In this document: piece by piece, positions 54,873 through 63,954 of the stretch
Numbering within the stretch: the stretch's first letter is position 1
How the letters are laid out: each line of letters starts with the position of its first letter
Assembly (NCBI GenBank): GCA_021781415.1
Contig: JAJXWW010000079.1
Span: 1 to 64,000 of the forward strand
Source of the DNA: Planctomycetota bacterium
GTDB taxonomy: Bacteria; Planctomycetota; Planctomycetia; Gemmatales; Gemmataceae
Reading direction: 5' to 3'
Length of the DNA stretch: 64,000 bases
Translations under genes and position numbers: made by a program
Notes under the pieces: generated by a model
What the model saw: the letters and a program-made list of their open reading frames with translations, nothing else
Told to the model about the DNA's origin: nothing
Database searches by the model: none

Positions 54873-56462
54873 ATGATCCGCTTTACTTGCCCAGCTTGTC
54901 GGAAGATCCTCAAGGTTAGCGATGAGGGCTCCGGACGCAAAATTAGCTGCCCCAAATGCGGCCAACGGATGTTGATTCCTACGCCAACAAAACCAGCAGC
55001 AACCAACCCAACCGTTTTGGGGGAGTTGACACCCTCTACACCTTCTGGGCCACCCCCATCCCTTTTTGCTGAATCCGACAGCCTGAAATTATTGGGACTC
55101 CGCAAGGATTCCGAAATGGAAGCGGGAGGCGAGGAACAGCCCGGTTACAAGCCGGCCCGGTCCTGGGCTGGAACGATCTGTGCATCGCTGGCTTTGATGT
55201 TGGCCATCGCCGCAATGCCTGCGGCTGTGGTCCATCATCCACTACTGGGAGCAAGTCTTGCTGCACTGGGATTGCTCTTCGGTGCCGTTGCTTTGTTACT
55301 CGCCCTTGTGCGTCGAGGCGTTGGTTGTGGCTTGTCCATTGTCGCCACAGCGGTCTGCTGCTCTGTCCTCTTCGCCGCTATCAAATTATTCAATAAAGAC
55401 GCTATTCCCGATAACCGTCTCGCCGTGGTAGGTGCCGCCAACCAAGACCAAGAAGCAGAGCAGGAAAGGAAAAACCATCAAGACGTAGACAACAAAAACG
55501 AACACGAGTCACATACGAGCCAGCCCGATGGAGGCAAGGGATCGTCGGGGGACAAGGACAAGCATTCTTCCAAGTCTGTAGGTATTCGCATCTCCGGCAT
55601 CCGAAAACAGAAGGAATTCTTGGGCCCCATCTCTAGTGACCTCGATATGTGGAAAACCAATCCGGTAGAGGCGGACTCTAAATGGAAGGGTAAAGTAGTC
55701 GAGGTAGAGATGAGTCTAAGCGACCTAGAAATTAAAACCGGGAAGGATGGTTTGGCTTTCCTGTTAACGATAGATAACGAATTCTGGCGAGCAGCCGGGG
55801 TTCAGCATTCTGCCTTTGTGTTTTCTGAGCAAAACCGCCGCCAGCTGGTCGGCCTGCATGAGCAGGATGGAAACATCGTTATCCGGGGCAGGTGTCTCGG
55901 TTTGGAACGAGGTCGAGTTGCCTTCGAGGATTGTGAAATCATCAAGAAACCAGTGCAAACGGCGAAGGATGGACAAAAAAACAAGAAGGATGATAGTCCA
56001 CAGTTCGACCCCAACGATATTGAGCGCACAGTCCTGTGGATAGGAGCGGGAATCCAAGCATTGGAAAAGGAAAAGGATAACGGAGTCCGTTACCGGAAGG
56101 CGCAACAGAAGTTTGACGACGGGTTATGGGGTCACGGCGGCACGAAAATCCATTGGGCCTTGACGGTTGATGCCATTACCGAAAAGGAGGTGGTCCTCCA
56201 AGGCACCTTCTTTCCTCCCAATGGCCCGGCTGGCATCCTGGGTATTGGTAGAGCAGCGCTTAAATTGAGTATGGAAGGAGGGAATGAAACGAACCAACCT
56301 CCACAATTGCGTATCGGCAGCGACATCACAGAAGAGAAGGCTTCCCAACTCAAGCCCGGAGATAGCCTCACCGTTAGGGGTTTTGTGGTAAGGATCGCGC
56401 GAGGGGGCAGGTTACACGAAAACGAGGTCATAGTTATACTCAAGAATTTGCGGGCTGATTAA
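54873..56462 (+). CDS. Zinc-ribbon membrane protein, unknown function
   Basis: The 529-residue product starts with a zinc ribbon (C-P-A-C at residues 5-8 and C-P-K-C near 28-31 in 'RKISCPKCGQRMLIP'), of a kind common at the N-terminus of planctomycete proteins. Three membrane segments follow (about 90-165), then a Lys/Asp/Glu-rich linker and a large soluble C-terminal part with an internally similar OB-like pair ('WKGKVVEVEMSLSDLEIKTGKDGLAFLLTIDNEFW', 'GNIVIRGRCLGLERGRVAFEDCEI'; later 'LKPGDSLTVRGFVVRIARGGRLHENEVIVILKNL'). It starts three bases after the PEP-CTERM stop. No family recognised. Confidence 0.75.
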   Translation: MIRFTCPACRKILKVSDEGSGRKISCPKCGQRMLIPTPTKPAATNPTVLGELTPSTPSGPPPSLFAESDSLKLLGLRKDSEMEAGGEEQPGYKPARSWAGTICASLALMLAIAAMPAAVVHHPLLGASLAALGLLFGAVALLLALVRRGVGCGLSIVATAVCCSVLFAAIKLFNKDAIPDNRLAVVGAANQDQEAEQERKNHQDVDNKNEHESHTSQPDGGKGSSGDKDKHSSKSVGIRISGIRKQKEFLGPISSDLDMWKTNPVEADSKWKGKVVEVEMSLSDLEIKTGKDGLAFLLTIDNEFWRAAGVQHSAFVFSEQNRRQLVGLHEQDGNIVIRGRCLGLERGRVAFEDCEIIKKPVQTAKDGQKNKKDDSPQFDPNDIERTVLWIGAGIQALEKEKDNGVRYRKAQQKFDDGLWGHGGTKIHWALTVDAITEKEVVLQGTFFPPNGPAGILGIGRAALKLSMEGGNETNQPPQLRIGSDITEEKASQLKPGDSLTVRGFVVRIARGGRLHENEVIVILKNLRAD

Positions 56463-56684
56463 CTGATATCCTTAACTTATGCCAAAACATAAAGTTGCGA
56501 AACATAGGTGAAGTCCAGAGTATACAGAGCAATACATTGGCATAGAGAGTCCTTTCCATAGTGACGCGGTGGAAACGTATACTCTGGGCCCCGCCCATTG
56601 ATTAGCGGATCACCGATCCAACCAATCAAATCGCAACACGATTGCAAATGAGCACGGTAGAACCACACAGAGGAGCAACCCCTC

Positions 56685-57140
56685 ATGATCAACGTTCTGC
56701 ACCAGGTCCAAAATCATTTGGCGGAAATTACCCCCGGCATTGCGAAAGAATACCGTGGCAAGGTCGAGGGGTTGATATGGGAGTTGTTTCACTTCGCGCA
56801 AGACGCTGCCGGGGGCAGGGATGAAGCCATTGCTGCGAATCGTGCGCTCGAAGAGATGATGGGGGAACGGCAGCAGGAGCTAACCGCCTACAAGCTGAGA
56901 CTGGAACAGATGGAAATCGATTTGGCCAATGCCAACGGGGAGACAGCCGTCTTGCGAAAGCAATTGAGGGATCACGAGCTAAGAATCAAGCAATTGGAGG
57001 CCAGCTTGGAGAAGGCCAAGAGGGACGCACAGGCGATGCGGGACAAGCTGGACGAGTGGATCAAGGCAATCAACTGGGCGGAGTTAATGGCCGACAACGT
57101 GAAAGGCTTCGGCGAAGTTCTTAGCAGCAAGTCACCATGA
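56685..57140 (+). CDS. Coiled-coil protein, unknown function
   Basis: The 151-residue product is preceded by AGGAG (56671-56675). It has a short N-terminal part (MINVLHQVQNHLAEITPGIAKEYRGKVEGLIWELFHFAQDA) and then a long coiled coil with heptad-like charge alternation (about 50-130). It stands between the zinc-ribbon protein and tRNA-Arg, inside the segment bounded by the tRNA copies. No family recognised; phage or mobile DNA origin is possible. Confidence 0.68.
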   Translation: MINVLHQVQNHLAEITPGIAKEYRGKVEGLIWELFHFAQDAAGGRDEAIAANRALEEMMGERQQELTAYKLRLEQMEIDLANANGETAVLRKQLRDHELRIKQLEASLEKAKRDAQAMRDKLDEWIKAINWAELMADNVKGFGEVLSSKSP

Positions 57141-57740
57141 ACGGCGGCAAAACCTATCTGATCACCTTGAGATCGGCAGGTGTCTTGAGAGGCGGTAACA
57201 TAAACACTTGCTGTAATTAAGGGGAGAGTGTGCTTGAGCCTTTGAGCCAACGACCTTACGGGCGAGTACGCTCCTATTTCCGTTGAGAGGAGAAGAGGTT
57301 TACACACTGGAGTACATTCCCATACTTCAAAGAAACTGAGCCGCCTTCCCCCGTGGAAACGAATCTGAATCGATAGTGCCAAAAGCGCATCGGCGAACGT
57401 GAATCTCATTTTCCTGCGCGATAATCGGCTTCAGGTCAGTCATTTGGGGACGCAACGGTAGTAAACCTTTGAGTTTGAGCATATCTTCATCTGCACTCAC
57501 CGGACGAATGAGGCCGACGGGAAAATCGAGCGGGGGCTTCTTGGGTCAATCCGCCTCTTTCCGGCGATGCCGCGTTCTCGTAGAATGAGATGCGACTGCT
57601 GCCGAAAGAAGATTGCAGGCGATACCTCCTCCTTAAGGCGACAGCTGCGGAGGTAGGTGGCTTGTGGGGTCTATCGGAAGGAAAGACGAGGACGAGATCA
57701 ACGGCGAAGTCGATGTCAAGCATTTGAAGAACAATCATTT
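57141..57740. other. Intergenic region upstream of tRNA-Arg
   Basis: Six hundred bases with no convincing gene on either strand. I found no integrase fragment and no clear repeat apart from the eight bases before the tRNA that are shared with 53636-53643. Confidence 0.4.
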
Positions 57741-57814
57741 GCGCCCGTAGCTCAACTGGATAGAGCAGCGGTCTTCGGAACCGCAGGTTGCAGGTTCGAG
57801 CCCTGCCGGGCGTA
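57741..57814 (+). tRNA. tRNA-Arg (anticodon TCG)
   Basis: The 74-base sequence folds as a tRNA: acceptor GCGCCCG/CGGGCGT (one G-U pair), D arm with 'AGCTCAACTGGATAGAGC', anticodon stem GCGGT/ACCGC around the loop CTTCGGA (anticodon TCG, reads CGA), and T arm 'GCAGGTTCGAGCCCTGC'. The discriminator is A and CCA is not encoded. A broken 5' half-copy is at 53636-53679. Confidence 0.96.
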
Positions 57815-57964
57815 TTTTGCCTCTCCTTTAGTCGCCGTCGAAGGCGAGCGAGGTTCTCGTTCGCTCGCAGACGATTGCGTCTCTGGGCAAATCGCTTCCT
57901 TCCGCTTAAAATGTTCGTGTAGCATCGTTCTCGAATCGTTCGAGCCAAGCGAGGAGATTGGATC

Positions 57965-58453
57965 GTGGATTTGCCTGCCGTAGCCGTGTCGCAGACTCCG
58001 GAGGCGAAGTTCCGCGAATATCTGGCCAGCCGTCCCAAATCGCAACGCTTCACCGATCAACAGCGCGACATGGTGCAATACATCTTCAGCCAGCACCATC
58101 ACTTCGACGCCGATCGACTCATCGACGACATGAAGCGCGCCGGGTTTCGCGTCAGCCGGGCCACGGTGTATCGCACCCTGAGCAAACTCGTCGATGCCGG
58201 CCTGTTGCGCCGCCTGGAGCTGGGGGCGCGCACCTTCTACGAACACGATTACGGCTATCCGCAGCACGAACATCTCCACTGCGATCAGTGCGGCAAGATG
58301 ATCGAGTTTCAAAGCCCCGCCATTGAGGCCACGGTGCGCGAGGTGTGCCGCGAACACCAATTCCAGGCTGCGGGGCATACCTTCGTCATTCGCGGAATCT
58401 GCGCCGAATGCAACCGCTCCCGCACCATGAAACGACGTCTCGATCTCATCTGA
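57965..58453 (+). CDS. Fur family transcriptional regulator
   Basis: GTG 57965 follows GAGGAG (57951-57956) and gives 162 residues. The winged helix ('QRFTDQQRDMVQYIFSQHHHFDADRLIDDMKRAGFRVSRATVYRTLSKLVDAGLLRRLELG') and metal-binding dimerisation domain ('EHDYGYPQHEHLHCDQCGKMIEF' and 'VIRGICAECNRSR') have the two C-x-x-C zinc pairs of the family. It may sense iron, zinc or peroxide; the sequence does not decide which. Confidence 0.94.
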   Translation: MDLPAVAVSQTPEAKFREYLASRPKSQRFTDQQRDMVQYIFSQHHHFDADRLIDDMKRAGFRVSRATVYRTLSKLVDAGLLRRLELGARTFYEHDYGYPQHEHLHCDQCGKMIEFQSPAIEATVREVCREHQFQAAGHTFVIRGICAECNRSRTMKRRLDLI

Positions 58454-58575
58454 ACGCCTTGCCGCTCCACGTTTTTTTGGCTTCTCGGTGGCGAAAGCCG
58501 TCTCGGTGTGATAGGCTAATCTCCGCGCCCACCGTGGTTCCGAACACCTGTAACTCTCCCTTTGAGGATCGCACC

Positions 58576-59319
58576 ATGTTCGCCGTGCGCTTGCTGGCTT
58601 TGGCCGGCTCTCTCACGCTGCTATCGAGCGTCTTGTTGGCGTCCGCTCGCGCCGATGAGAAAACGAAAACCGGCTTCCTCACCCGCGTTCACAAGGACGC
58701 CGACGGCAAGGAAGCCAAGTATGTCTTGTTTGTGCCGCACGATTATAAAGGCGATAAGAAATATCCGGTGATTCTGTTCCTGCACGGCGCAGGCGAACGT
58801 AGCGGCGGTAAGAAGCAGCCGGTCGAGGTCGGCATTGGGCCGGCGATCAAGAAGCGCGAGAAGAGTTTCCCCTGCCTGGTCGTGATTCCCCAGGCGGTGA
58901 AAACCTGGCAAGCGAAATCCGCCGACGCCGAGCGCGCCTTGGCCATGCTCGCCGAGGTTCAGAAAGACTATAAAGTCGATGCCAAAAGAGTCTATTTATC
59001 CGGCCTGTCGATGGGCGGCATGGGCACATGGAGCTTGGCCATCGCCCATCCGGAGAAGTGGGCGGCGATTGTGCCGGTGTGCGGCCGCGGCGACACAAAG
59101 CAAGCGGCGAAGATCAAGGATATTCCCTGTTGGTGTTTTCACGGCGATGCCGATACGGCAGTCAAAGTCGAGGGTTCGCGCAGTATGATCGCCGCCCTTA
59201 AGGAAGCCGGCGGCTCACCGAAGTACACCGAGTATCCTGGCGTCGGCCACAATAGCTGGGATCGCGCCTATGCCACCAAAGAACTGTACGAATGGCTGTT
59301 GCAACAGCATAAAAAGTAG
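58576..59319 (+). CDS. Exported alpha/beta hydrolase (phospholipase/carboxylesterase, prolyl-oligopeptidase-like)
   Basis: ATG 58576 has GAGGA at 58564-58568 and begins a signal peptide (ending about residue 27). The 247-residue product has the serine hydrolase pattern: oxyanion region 'YPVILFLHGAGERSGGKK', nucleophile elbow G-L-S-M-G in 'VYLSGLSMGGMGTWSLA', an Asp in 'WCFHGDADTAVKVEGS', and the catalytic His in 'YPGVGHNSWDRAY'. Related planctomycete proteins are called feruloyl or acyl esterases; the substrate is open. Confidence 0.9.
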   Translation: MFAVRLLALAGSLTLLSSVLLASARADEKTKTGFLTRVHKDADGKEAKYVLFVPHDYKGDKKYPVILFLHGAGERSGGKKQPVEVGIGPAIKKREKSFPCLVVIPQAVKTWQAKSADAERALAMLAEVQKDYKVDAKRVYLSGLSMGGMGTWSLAIAHPEKWAAIVPVCGRGDTKQAAKIKDIPCWCFHGDADTAVKVEGSRSMIAALKEAGGSPKYTEYPGVGHNSWDRAYATKELYEWLLQQHKK

Positions 59320-59426
59320 CGGACGGATAGAATCGTGGATATTGGTTGGCCTTGCCGCGAATCGAAGCGCGGGAACGTGCCGCGCTTCCTTCGGCGGACG
59401 GCTAACGATTCGGGAGACCTTTTTCG

Positions 59427-60959
59427 ATGACCAGAAAACGTGTGAATCGGCGCAATTTCCTGAAGACTACAGCCGCTGGCGCTTCGGCGTTGACGCTGGC
59501 GGCTTCCTCGTATGCCAAGGTGGCCGGTGCCAACGACAAGTTGCGCATCGCTTTTCTCGGCGTCGGCGGACGCTGTCAACAACACATCGATGTCGTGTTG
59601 CAGATGCAGAAAGAAGGCAAGGCCGTGGTGCCGGTTGCCGTCTGTGATGTGTGGGACGGCGACCCGCTGTTGGGCAACAAGAAAGGGCGCGGTCTGTATC
59701 CGTCGGCCAAGCGCTGCGGCATCAAGGAAGACGACAAGGAACACGTTTCCAAGGATTACCGCAAAATTCTCGCATTGAAAGACGTGGACGTGGTCAGCGT
59801 CGCCACGCCGGACCACTGGCATGCGCGCATGGCCATCGACGCCATGAAAGCGGGCAAAGACGTATACTGCGAGAAGCCGATGACGCGCACCATCGCCGAG
59901 GCCCAGGCCGTCGTGGATACGGCCAAGGATACGGGACGGGTGATGTCGGTCGGGGTGCAATCGATGGCCGATCCCACCTGGCGCGAAGCGCACAAGTACA
60001 TTGCCGCCGGTAATATCGGCAAGGTCATGCAAGGCCAAACCAGCTACTATCGCAATTCCAGCGTCGGCCAATGGCGCTACTATCCGCTGAAAAAAGAGAT
60101 GACGCCGACCACCATCGACTGGGAGATGTGGTTGGGACACAAGTTCGACGTGAACGGAGTTCCCCTCGGTCCCAAGCCCAAGGACATGCCGTTCGATCGC
60201 GCCGTGTGGGCGCAGTGGCGCTGCTATTGGCCGTTCGGCGGCGGGATGTTCACCGATCTGTTCGTGCATCAAACGACGCATCTGATCTCCGCGATGGGCG
60301 TGCGCTATCCGGCCCGCGTGGTTGGTGCGGGCGGCAATTACATGGAATACGATGGCCGCGACGTGCCGGACACGGCCACCGTCGTCGCGGACTATGGCGA
60401 AGGCTGCCAGGTCATCATCTCGGCGACCATGTGCAACGATACGCAGCTGGGCGAGTTGATTCGCGGTCATCTCGGCACGATCAAGTTCACCGGCGGCGGC
60501 GACTACATGAAGGGGTTCGAGGTCTATGCCCAGAACATCGCCGGCGGCCCGGCCAAGCCCAAGCAGGGATTCGGTACGCCGGTCCATACGTTCGAGAATC
60601 CCAAGAGCGGCAACGCCACCTACGCCTTGTACGAGAACTTCCTCGAGTGCGTCCGTTCGCGCAATCGTGAGACGCTCTGCACCCCGGAACTGGGAGCAGC
60701 GGCATTCACCACCGTGAACATGGGCGTATTGAGCTATCGCTTCGGCAAGGTTCTCTTCTGGGACAAAGAGGAGCGCAAAACGCGAGATGTCGATCCGGGT
60801 TGGGCGCGCGCTTGGGAGAAACGCAGCAAGGAGCGCGGCAAACCCAGTCACATCATCGGCTGGGAAGCCGGCGACAAGGGCAGCACTCTGACTCCACCGG
60901 ACTACCAAAAGCTGGAAGGGCCGTGGAAAGACGGACAAGATCCGGCTGCCAGTAATTAG
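59427..60959 (+). CDS. Gfo/Idh/MocA family oxidoreductase, Tat-exported
   Basis: The 510-residue product starts with a twin-arginine signal (VNRRNFLKTTAAGASALTLAA). The NAD(P)-binding Rossmann fold follows ('KLRIAFLGVGGRCQQHIDVVLQM', 'VDVVSVATPDHWHARMAIDAMKAGKDVYCEKPMTRTIAEAQ' with the family's E-K-P motif), then the C-terminal alpha/beta domain ('GNIGKVMQGQTSYYRNSS', 'GGGMFTDLFVHQTTHLISAMG'). Exported members of this family are frequent in planctomycetes and probably act on sugars. The substrate is unknown. Confidence 0.93.
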   Translation: MTRKRVNRRNFLKTTAAGASALTLAASSYAKVAGANDKLRIAFLGVGGRCQQHIDVVLQMQKEGKAVVPVAVCDVWDGDPLLGNKKGRGLYPSAKRCGIKEDDKEHVSKDYRKILALKDVDVVSVATPDHWHARMAIDAMKAGKDVYCEKPMTRTIAEAQAVVDTAKDTGRVMSVGVQSMADPTWREAHKYIAAGNIGKVMQGQTSYYRNSSVGQWRYYPLKKEMTPTTIDWEMWLGHKFDVNGVPLGPKPKDMPFDRAVWAQWRCYWPFGGGMFTDLFVHQTTHLISAMGVRYPARVVGAGGNYMEYDGRDVPDTATVVADYGEGCQVIISATMCNDTQLGELIRGHLGTIKFTGGGDYMKGFEVYAQNIAGGPAKPKQGFGTPVHTFENPKSGNATYALYENFLECVRSRNRETLCTPELGAAAFTTVNMGVLSYRFGKVLFWDKEERKTRDVDPGWARAWEKRSKERGKPSHIIGWEAGDKGSTLTPPDYQKLEGPWKDGQDPAASN

Positions 60960-60971
60960 AATGGAGTAGTC

Positions 60972-61050
60972 AGCAGACAGTAGGCAGTGAGCAATAAGCA
61001 GAGATAGCGAAGAACAGACCGTTCTACCTTCCCGCTGCCTACTGTCTGCT
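60972..61050. repeat. Inverted repeat between the oxidoreductase and SDR genes
   Basis: AGCAGACAGTAGGCAG (60972-60987) is the exact complement of 61035-61050; the CTGCCTACTG motif occurs again directly after. The two genes read in the same direction, so it may be a terminator-like element. Confidence 0.6.
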
Positions 61051-61081
61051 GCCTACTGCCTACTGACCCGGGGAGGGAGTC

Positions 61082-61861
61082 ATGCTTCCAGAAACGGCTG
61101 CCGACTCCTTCGACCTGACAGGTAGGCGCGCACTTTTGACCGGGGCGAGTCGCGGCATTGGTTACGCCGTGGCGGCGGCGTTGGCGCGGCGCGGGGCGGC
61201 GGTGGCTCTGACGGGGCGCAAGGCGGACGCGCTGGATGCCGCCGTGACGCAATTGCGGAGCCTCGGGACGGATGCGCGGGCGTACGTTTGCCATCAGGGC
61301 GATCCCGAAGCGATTTCCCAGTTATTCGAGCAACTCGATAGAGATCATTTTCCTCTCGATATTCTCGTTGTAAACGCAGCCACCAATCCCGTCTTCGGTC
61401 CCTTGCTCGATCTCGAACTCGACGCCTGGCACAAGATCGTCGAGGTGAATCTCACGGGGGCCTTGCTGACGGCACAAGCGGCAGCCCGAAGGATGCTTAC
61501 CAGACAAAAAGGATCGATTGTATTTATCGCGTCGATTGCCGGCATCGATCCTCTTCCAGGACTCGGTGCCTACAGCGTCAGCAAAGCTGGAATCCTCGGC
61601 CTGATGCGAGCGCTGGCCAAAGAGCTGGGGTCGAATGGGATTCGCGTCAACGCCGTCGCGCCGGGATTGATCGAGACTCGCTTCTCGGCGGCGCTGTTTC
61701 AGGATCGGGCGGCTTACGATCGCATCGTCGGACAAACGGCCCTCCAGCGCCACGGCCAATCCGACGATGTAGCCGGCGCGGTGGTATATCTCGCGTCGGA
61801 AGCGTCGGCCTACGTTTCGGGACAAGTGCTGATCGTGGACGGCGGCGGACGCATGGGATAA
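61082..61861 (+). CDS. SDR family oxidoreductase
   Basis: The start has GGGAGGGAG directly upstream. The 259-residue protein is a classical short-chain dehydrogenase: cofactor motif T-G-x-x-x-G-I-G in 'RALLTGASRGIGYAVAAALA', 'LVVNAATNP', catalytic Ser in 'IVFIASIAG', Tyr and Lys in 'GAYSVSKAGILGL', and the C-terminal 'YVSGQVLIVDGGGRMG'. It is close to the 3-oxoacyl-ACP reductase/DHRS4-like group; the substrate is not certain. Confidence 0.93.
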   Translation: MLPETAADSFDLTGRRALLTGASRGIGYAVAAALARRGAAVALTGRKADALDAAVTQLRSLGTDARAYVCHQGDPEAISQLFEQLDRDHFPLDILVVNAATNPVFGPLLDLELDAWHKIVEVNLTGALLTAQAAARRMLTRQKGSIVFIASIAGIDPLPGLGAYSVSKAGILGLMRALAKELGSNGIRVNAVAPGLIETRFSAALFQDRAAYDRIVGQTALQRHGQSDDVAGAVVYLASEASAYVSGQVLIVDGGGRMG

Positions 61862-61914
61862 GTCGATATCCGACGAAGTCGACCGATGAGCCGTGCGTCT
61901 GGTATCATATCTCC

Positions 61915-62490
61915 ATGAAGCCAAAACACTCCGAGCCAAGAACGTACGTTCAACCGTACCGCTATCCGTCGCCGAATATCCCGTTGACGGCGATACGTCG
62001 TTTCGCGCACCGCATTGCCGAGCGATTTCAACCCCAAAAGATCATTCTCTTCGGCTCTTACGCTTACGGCACACCACACAACGAAAGCGATGTCGATCTA
62101 CTCGTCATCATGCCCACCCGCGATACGGTCCATCAAGCCCTTCGTATCCGTCGAGCTTTCAATCGAGTTTTCTCGTTGGACTTGATTGTACGGACGCCCA
62201 AGCAGATCGAGCGTGGACTGCGCGAAAACGATTGGTTCCTTCGGGATATCGTCAAGAGGGGAAAGGTTCTCTATGAAGCGCGAGACGACGAGGTGGGTTC
62301 GCAAGGCGGAAGAAGATTGGCAAGGCGCAAACGCACTCGCCTCCCAAACTCCTCCCCTTCAAGATCTGGTCTGCTTCCACTGCCAACAAGCAGCGGAGAA
62401 ATACCTCAAGGCTTTGCTACAAAACAGCGGAACGACGGTTCCCAAAACGCACGACCTAGAAGAACTCCTCGATCTGCTACTTCCGCATGA
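61915..62490 (+). CDS. MNT-type nucleotidyltransferase, likely antitoxin, with overlapping tail
   Basis: The 191-residue product has the minimal nucleotidyltransferase core: 'IILFGSYAYGTPHNESDVDLLVIMP' (G-S-Y and D-V-D) and a C-terminal 'LRENDWFLRDIVKRGKVLYEA' that ends most family members. Here no stop occurs and the frame runs a further 70 residues into the HEPN gene in another frame, producing a basic, low-complexity tail. MNT proteins AMPylate the partner HEPN toxin. The start at 61915 lacks a strong ribosome site. Confidence 0.85.
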   Translation: MKPKHSEPRTYVQPYRYPSPNIPLTAIRRFAHRIAERFQPQKIILFGSYAYGTPHNESDVDLLVIMPTRDTVHQALRIRRAFNRVFSLDLIVRTPKQIERGLRENDWFLRDIVKRGKVLYEARDDEVGSQGGRRLARRKRTRLPNSSPSRSGLLPLPTSSGEIPQGFATKQRNDGSQNARPRRTPRSATSA

Positions 62491-62656
62491 CGCTTCACTC
62501 AGGCCGCTTCGAAGACTGTCGCAATCGCTCAGTCAATATGCGGTAGACTATCGCTATCCAGGAGAGCGTGCCACAACGCGGAGAATGAAGACCGCTCTCG
62601 CTCACGCGGAGCGCGTGCGGACGGAAGCACTTACGCGGCTTGGCTTGCCAGTCTAG
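62273..62656 (+). CDS. HEPN domain protein, likely toxin
   Basis: From ATG 62273 (AGAGGGGAAAGG upstream) the product has 127 residues with the HEPN helical bundle: 'RWVRKAEEDWQGANALA', 'DLVCFHCQQAAEKYLKALLQNSG', 'KTHDLEELLDLLLP' and 'DYRYPGERATTRRMKTALAHAERVR'. It overlaps the upstream MNT gene by 218 bases in another frame. HEPN/MNT pairs are toxin-antitoxin modules in which HEPN is an RNase. Confidence 0.87.
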   Translation: MKRETTRWVRKAEEDWQGANALASQTPPLQDLVCFHCQQAAEKYLKALLQNSGTTVPKTHDLEELLDLLLPHDASLRPLRRLSQSLSQYAVDYRYPGERATTRRMKTALAHAERVRTEALTRLGLPV

Positions 62657-62763
62657 TTTTACCTCGTGTCACGATCGGTCGGTGGAATTGAACTCCGAAT
62701 GCCACGCCTTACAATGATCCTATCCACGCCCTACCATCACCCAGTTGAGGGAAGTCCCACATA

Positions 62764-63933
62764 ATGCGCGACGGCGATGCCAAAGCCAACGTCCTTCTGG
62801 TAGATGATACACCCGCGAATCTCTTGGCGTTGCGAACGATTTTAGATTCGCTCGGCCAAAATCTCATCGAAGCAGCGTCCGGCGAACAAGCGCTGCATTC
62901 TCTTCTCAACGAAGATTTCGCCGTCATCCTGCTCGACGTGAGCTTGCCGGGCATGGATGGCTACGAAGTGGCACGGATGATTCGAGGACGCAGACGCTCG
63001 CGGCGCACGCCCATCATTTTCGTCACCGCCTACGACACGCCGTCCGAGCGCATGATCGAAGCCTATTCGCAGGGAGCGGTCGATTTTCTGGTCAAGCCGT
63101 TGGTCCCCGCCGTGCTGCGTTCCAAAGTGTCCGTGTTCGTTGAGTTGTATCAGAAGACGGAACAGGTCAAACGCCAGCAGGAGCAGATGCTCCTGCAACA
63201 GCGCGAGATGATGCGGGCGGGACACTTGGCCGTTGCCGGACAGCTTGCCGCTAGTGTGGCCCACGAAGTGCGGAATCCCCTGGCCACGATCAAGGTCTTG
63301 GTCGAAGGAGCGCTCCGCGCTCGCAATCCATCGCCGCTCTCTCCGCAAGAACTTACCGTCATGCACGGGGAAATCGCTCGGCTCGAACGCATCGTCCAAG
63401 AGTATCTCGATTTCGCCCGACCTCCCGAGTCGAATCGCAATGTCGGCGATCTGCGCGACGTACTCGATCAGACGGCGGCGCTGCTCCATTCCAACGCGCA
63501 GCGTCAAGGCATTTGTCTGGCCGTGGATTACCCCAGTCAGCCGGTTTGGGCCAAAGTCGATCACGATCAAATCCGTGCCGTACTCATCAATTTGTTGCTC
63601 AACGCCATGGAAGCCATGAAGCAAGGCGGAAACCTTCAAGTGAACCTGAAGACGACGCATCACGAAATCGTCATGTCGGTGACGGATAGCGGCTGCGGCA
63701 TTCCACCTGAGATTCTCAAACGTCTGTTCGCCCCATTTGTCAGCAGCAAACCGAGCGGCACCGGCTTGGGGCTGTGCATCTCCAAACGCATCGTCGAATC
63801 GCACGGCGGACGGATCACGGCCAATAACCGTCCCGAAGGCGGGGCGGTCGTGGCTCTGACGTTGCCGCGACGGGACGAACGAGAGGATTCGAGTATAGGT
63901 AATGGAAAATCGTCGGCGGCGATCGTTCCCTGA
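62764..63933 (+). CDS. Hybrid receiver-histidine kinase, cytoplasmic
   Basis: The 389-residue protein has an N-terminal receiver domain ('NVLLVDDTPANLLALRTILDSLG', phospho-acceptor Asp in 'VILLDVSLPGMDGYEV', Lys in 'VDFLVKPLVP'), a coiled coil, and a histidine kinase core with H-box 'SVAHEVRNPLATIKVLVEGAL', N-box 'INLLLNAMEAMKQGG', 'VTDSGCGIPPEILKRLF' and 'GTGLGLCISKRIVESHGGRI'. No membrane segment is present. It lies 21 bases before a response regulator gene and forms a two-component pair with it. Confidence 0.94.
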   Translation: MRDGDAKANVLLVDDTPANLLALRTILDSLGQNLIEAASGEQALHSLLNEDFAVILLDVSLPGMDGYEVARMIRGRRRSRRTPIIFVTAYDTPSERMIEAYSQGAVDFLVKPLVPAVLRSKVSVFVELYQKTEQVKRQQEQMLLQQREMMRAGHLAVAGQLAASVAHEVRNPLATIKVLVEGALRARNPSPLSPQELTVMHGEIARLERIVQEYLDFARPPESNRNVGDLRDVLDQTAALLHSNAQRQGICLAVDYPSQPVWAKVDHDQIRAVLINLLLNAMEAMKQGGNLQVNLKTTHHEIVMSVTDSGCGIPPEILKRLFAPFVSSKPSGTGLGLCISKRIVESHGGRITANNRPEGGAVVALTLPRRDEREDSSIGNGKSSAAIVP

Positions 63934-63954
63934 CAAAAGACAAAAGGAATCGAC

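Noticed and set aside
57487-58053. Minus-strand frame reading through the tRNA-Arg gene
   Set aside because: It contains 'GRARTCNLRFRRPLLYPVELRA'-like text, the familiar false translation of a tRNA gene.
59268-60938. 556-codon open frame opposite the Gfo/Idh/MocA gene
   Set aside because: It is a mirror of a clear coding gene and shows no domain of its own.
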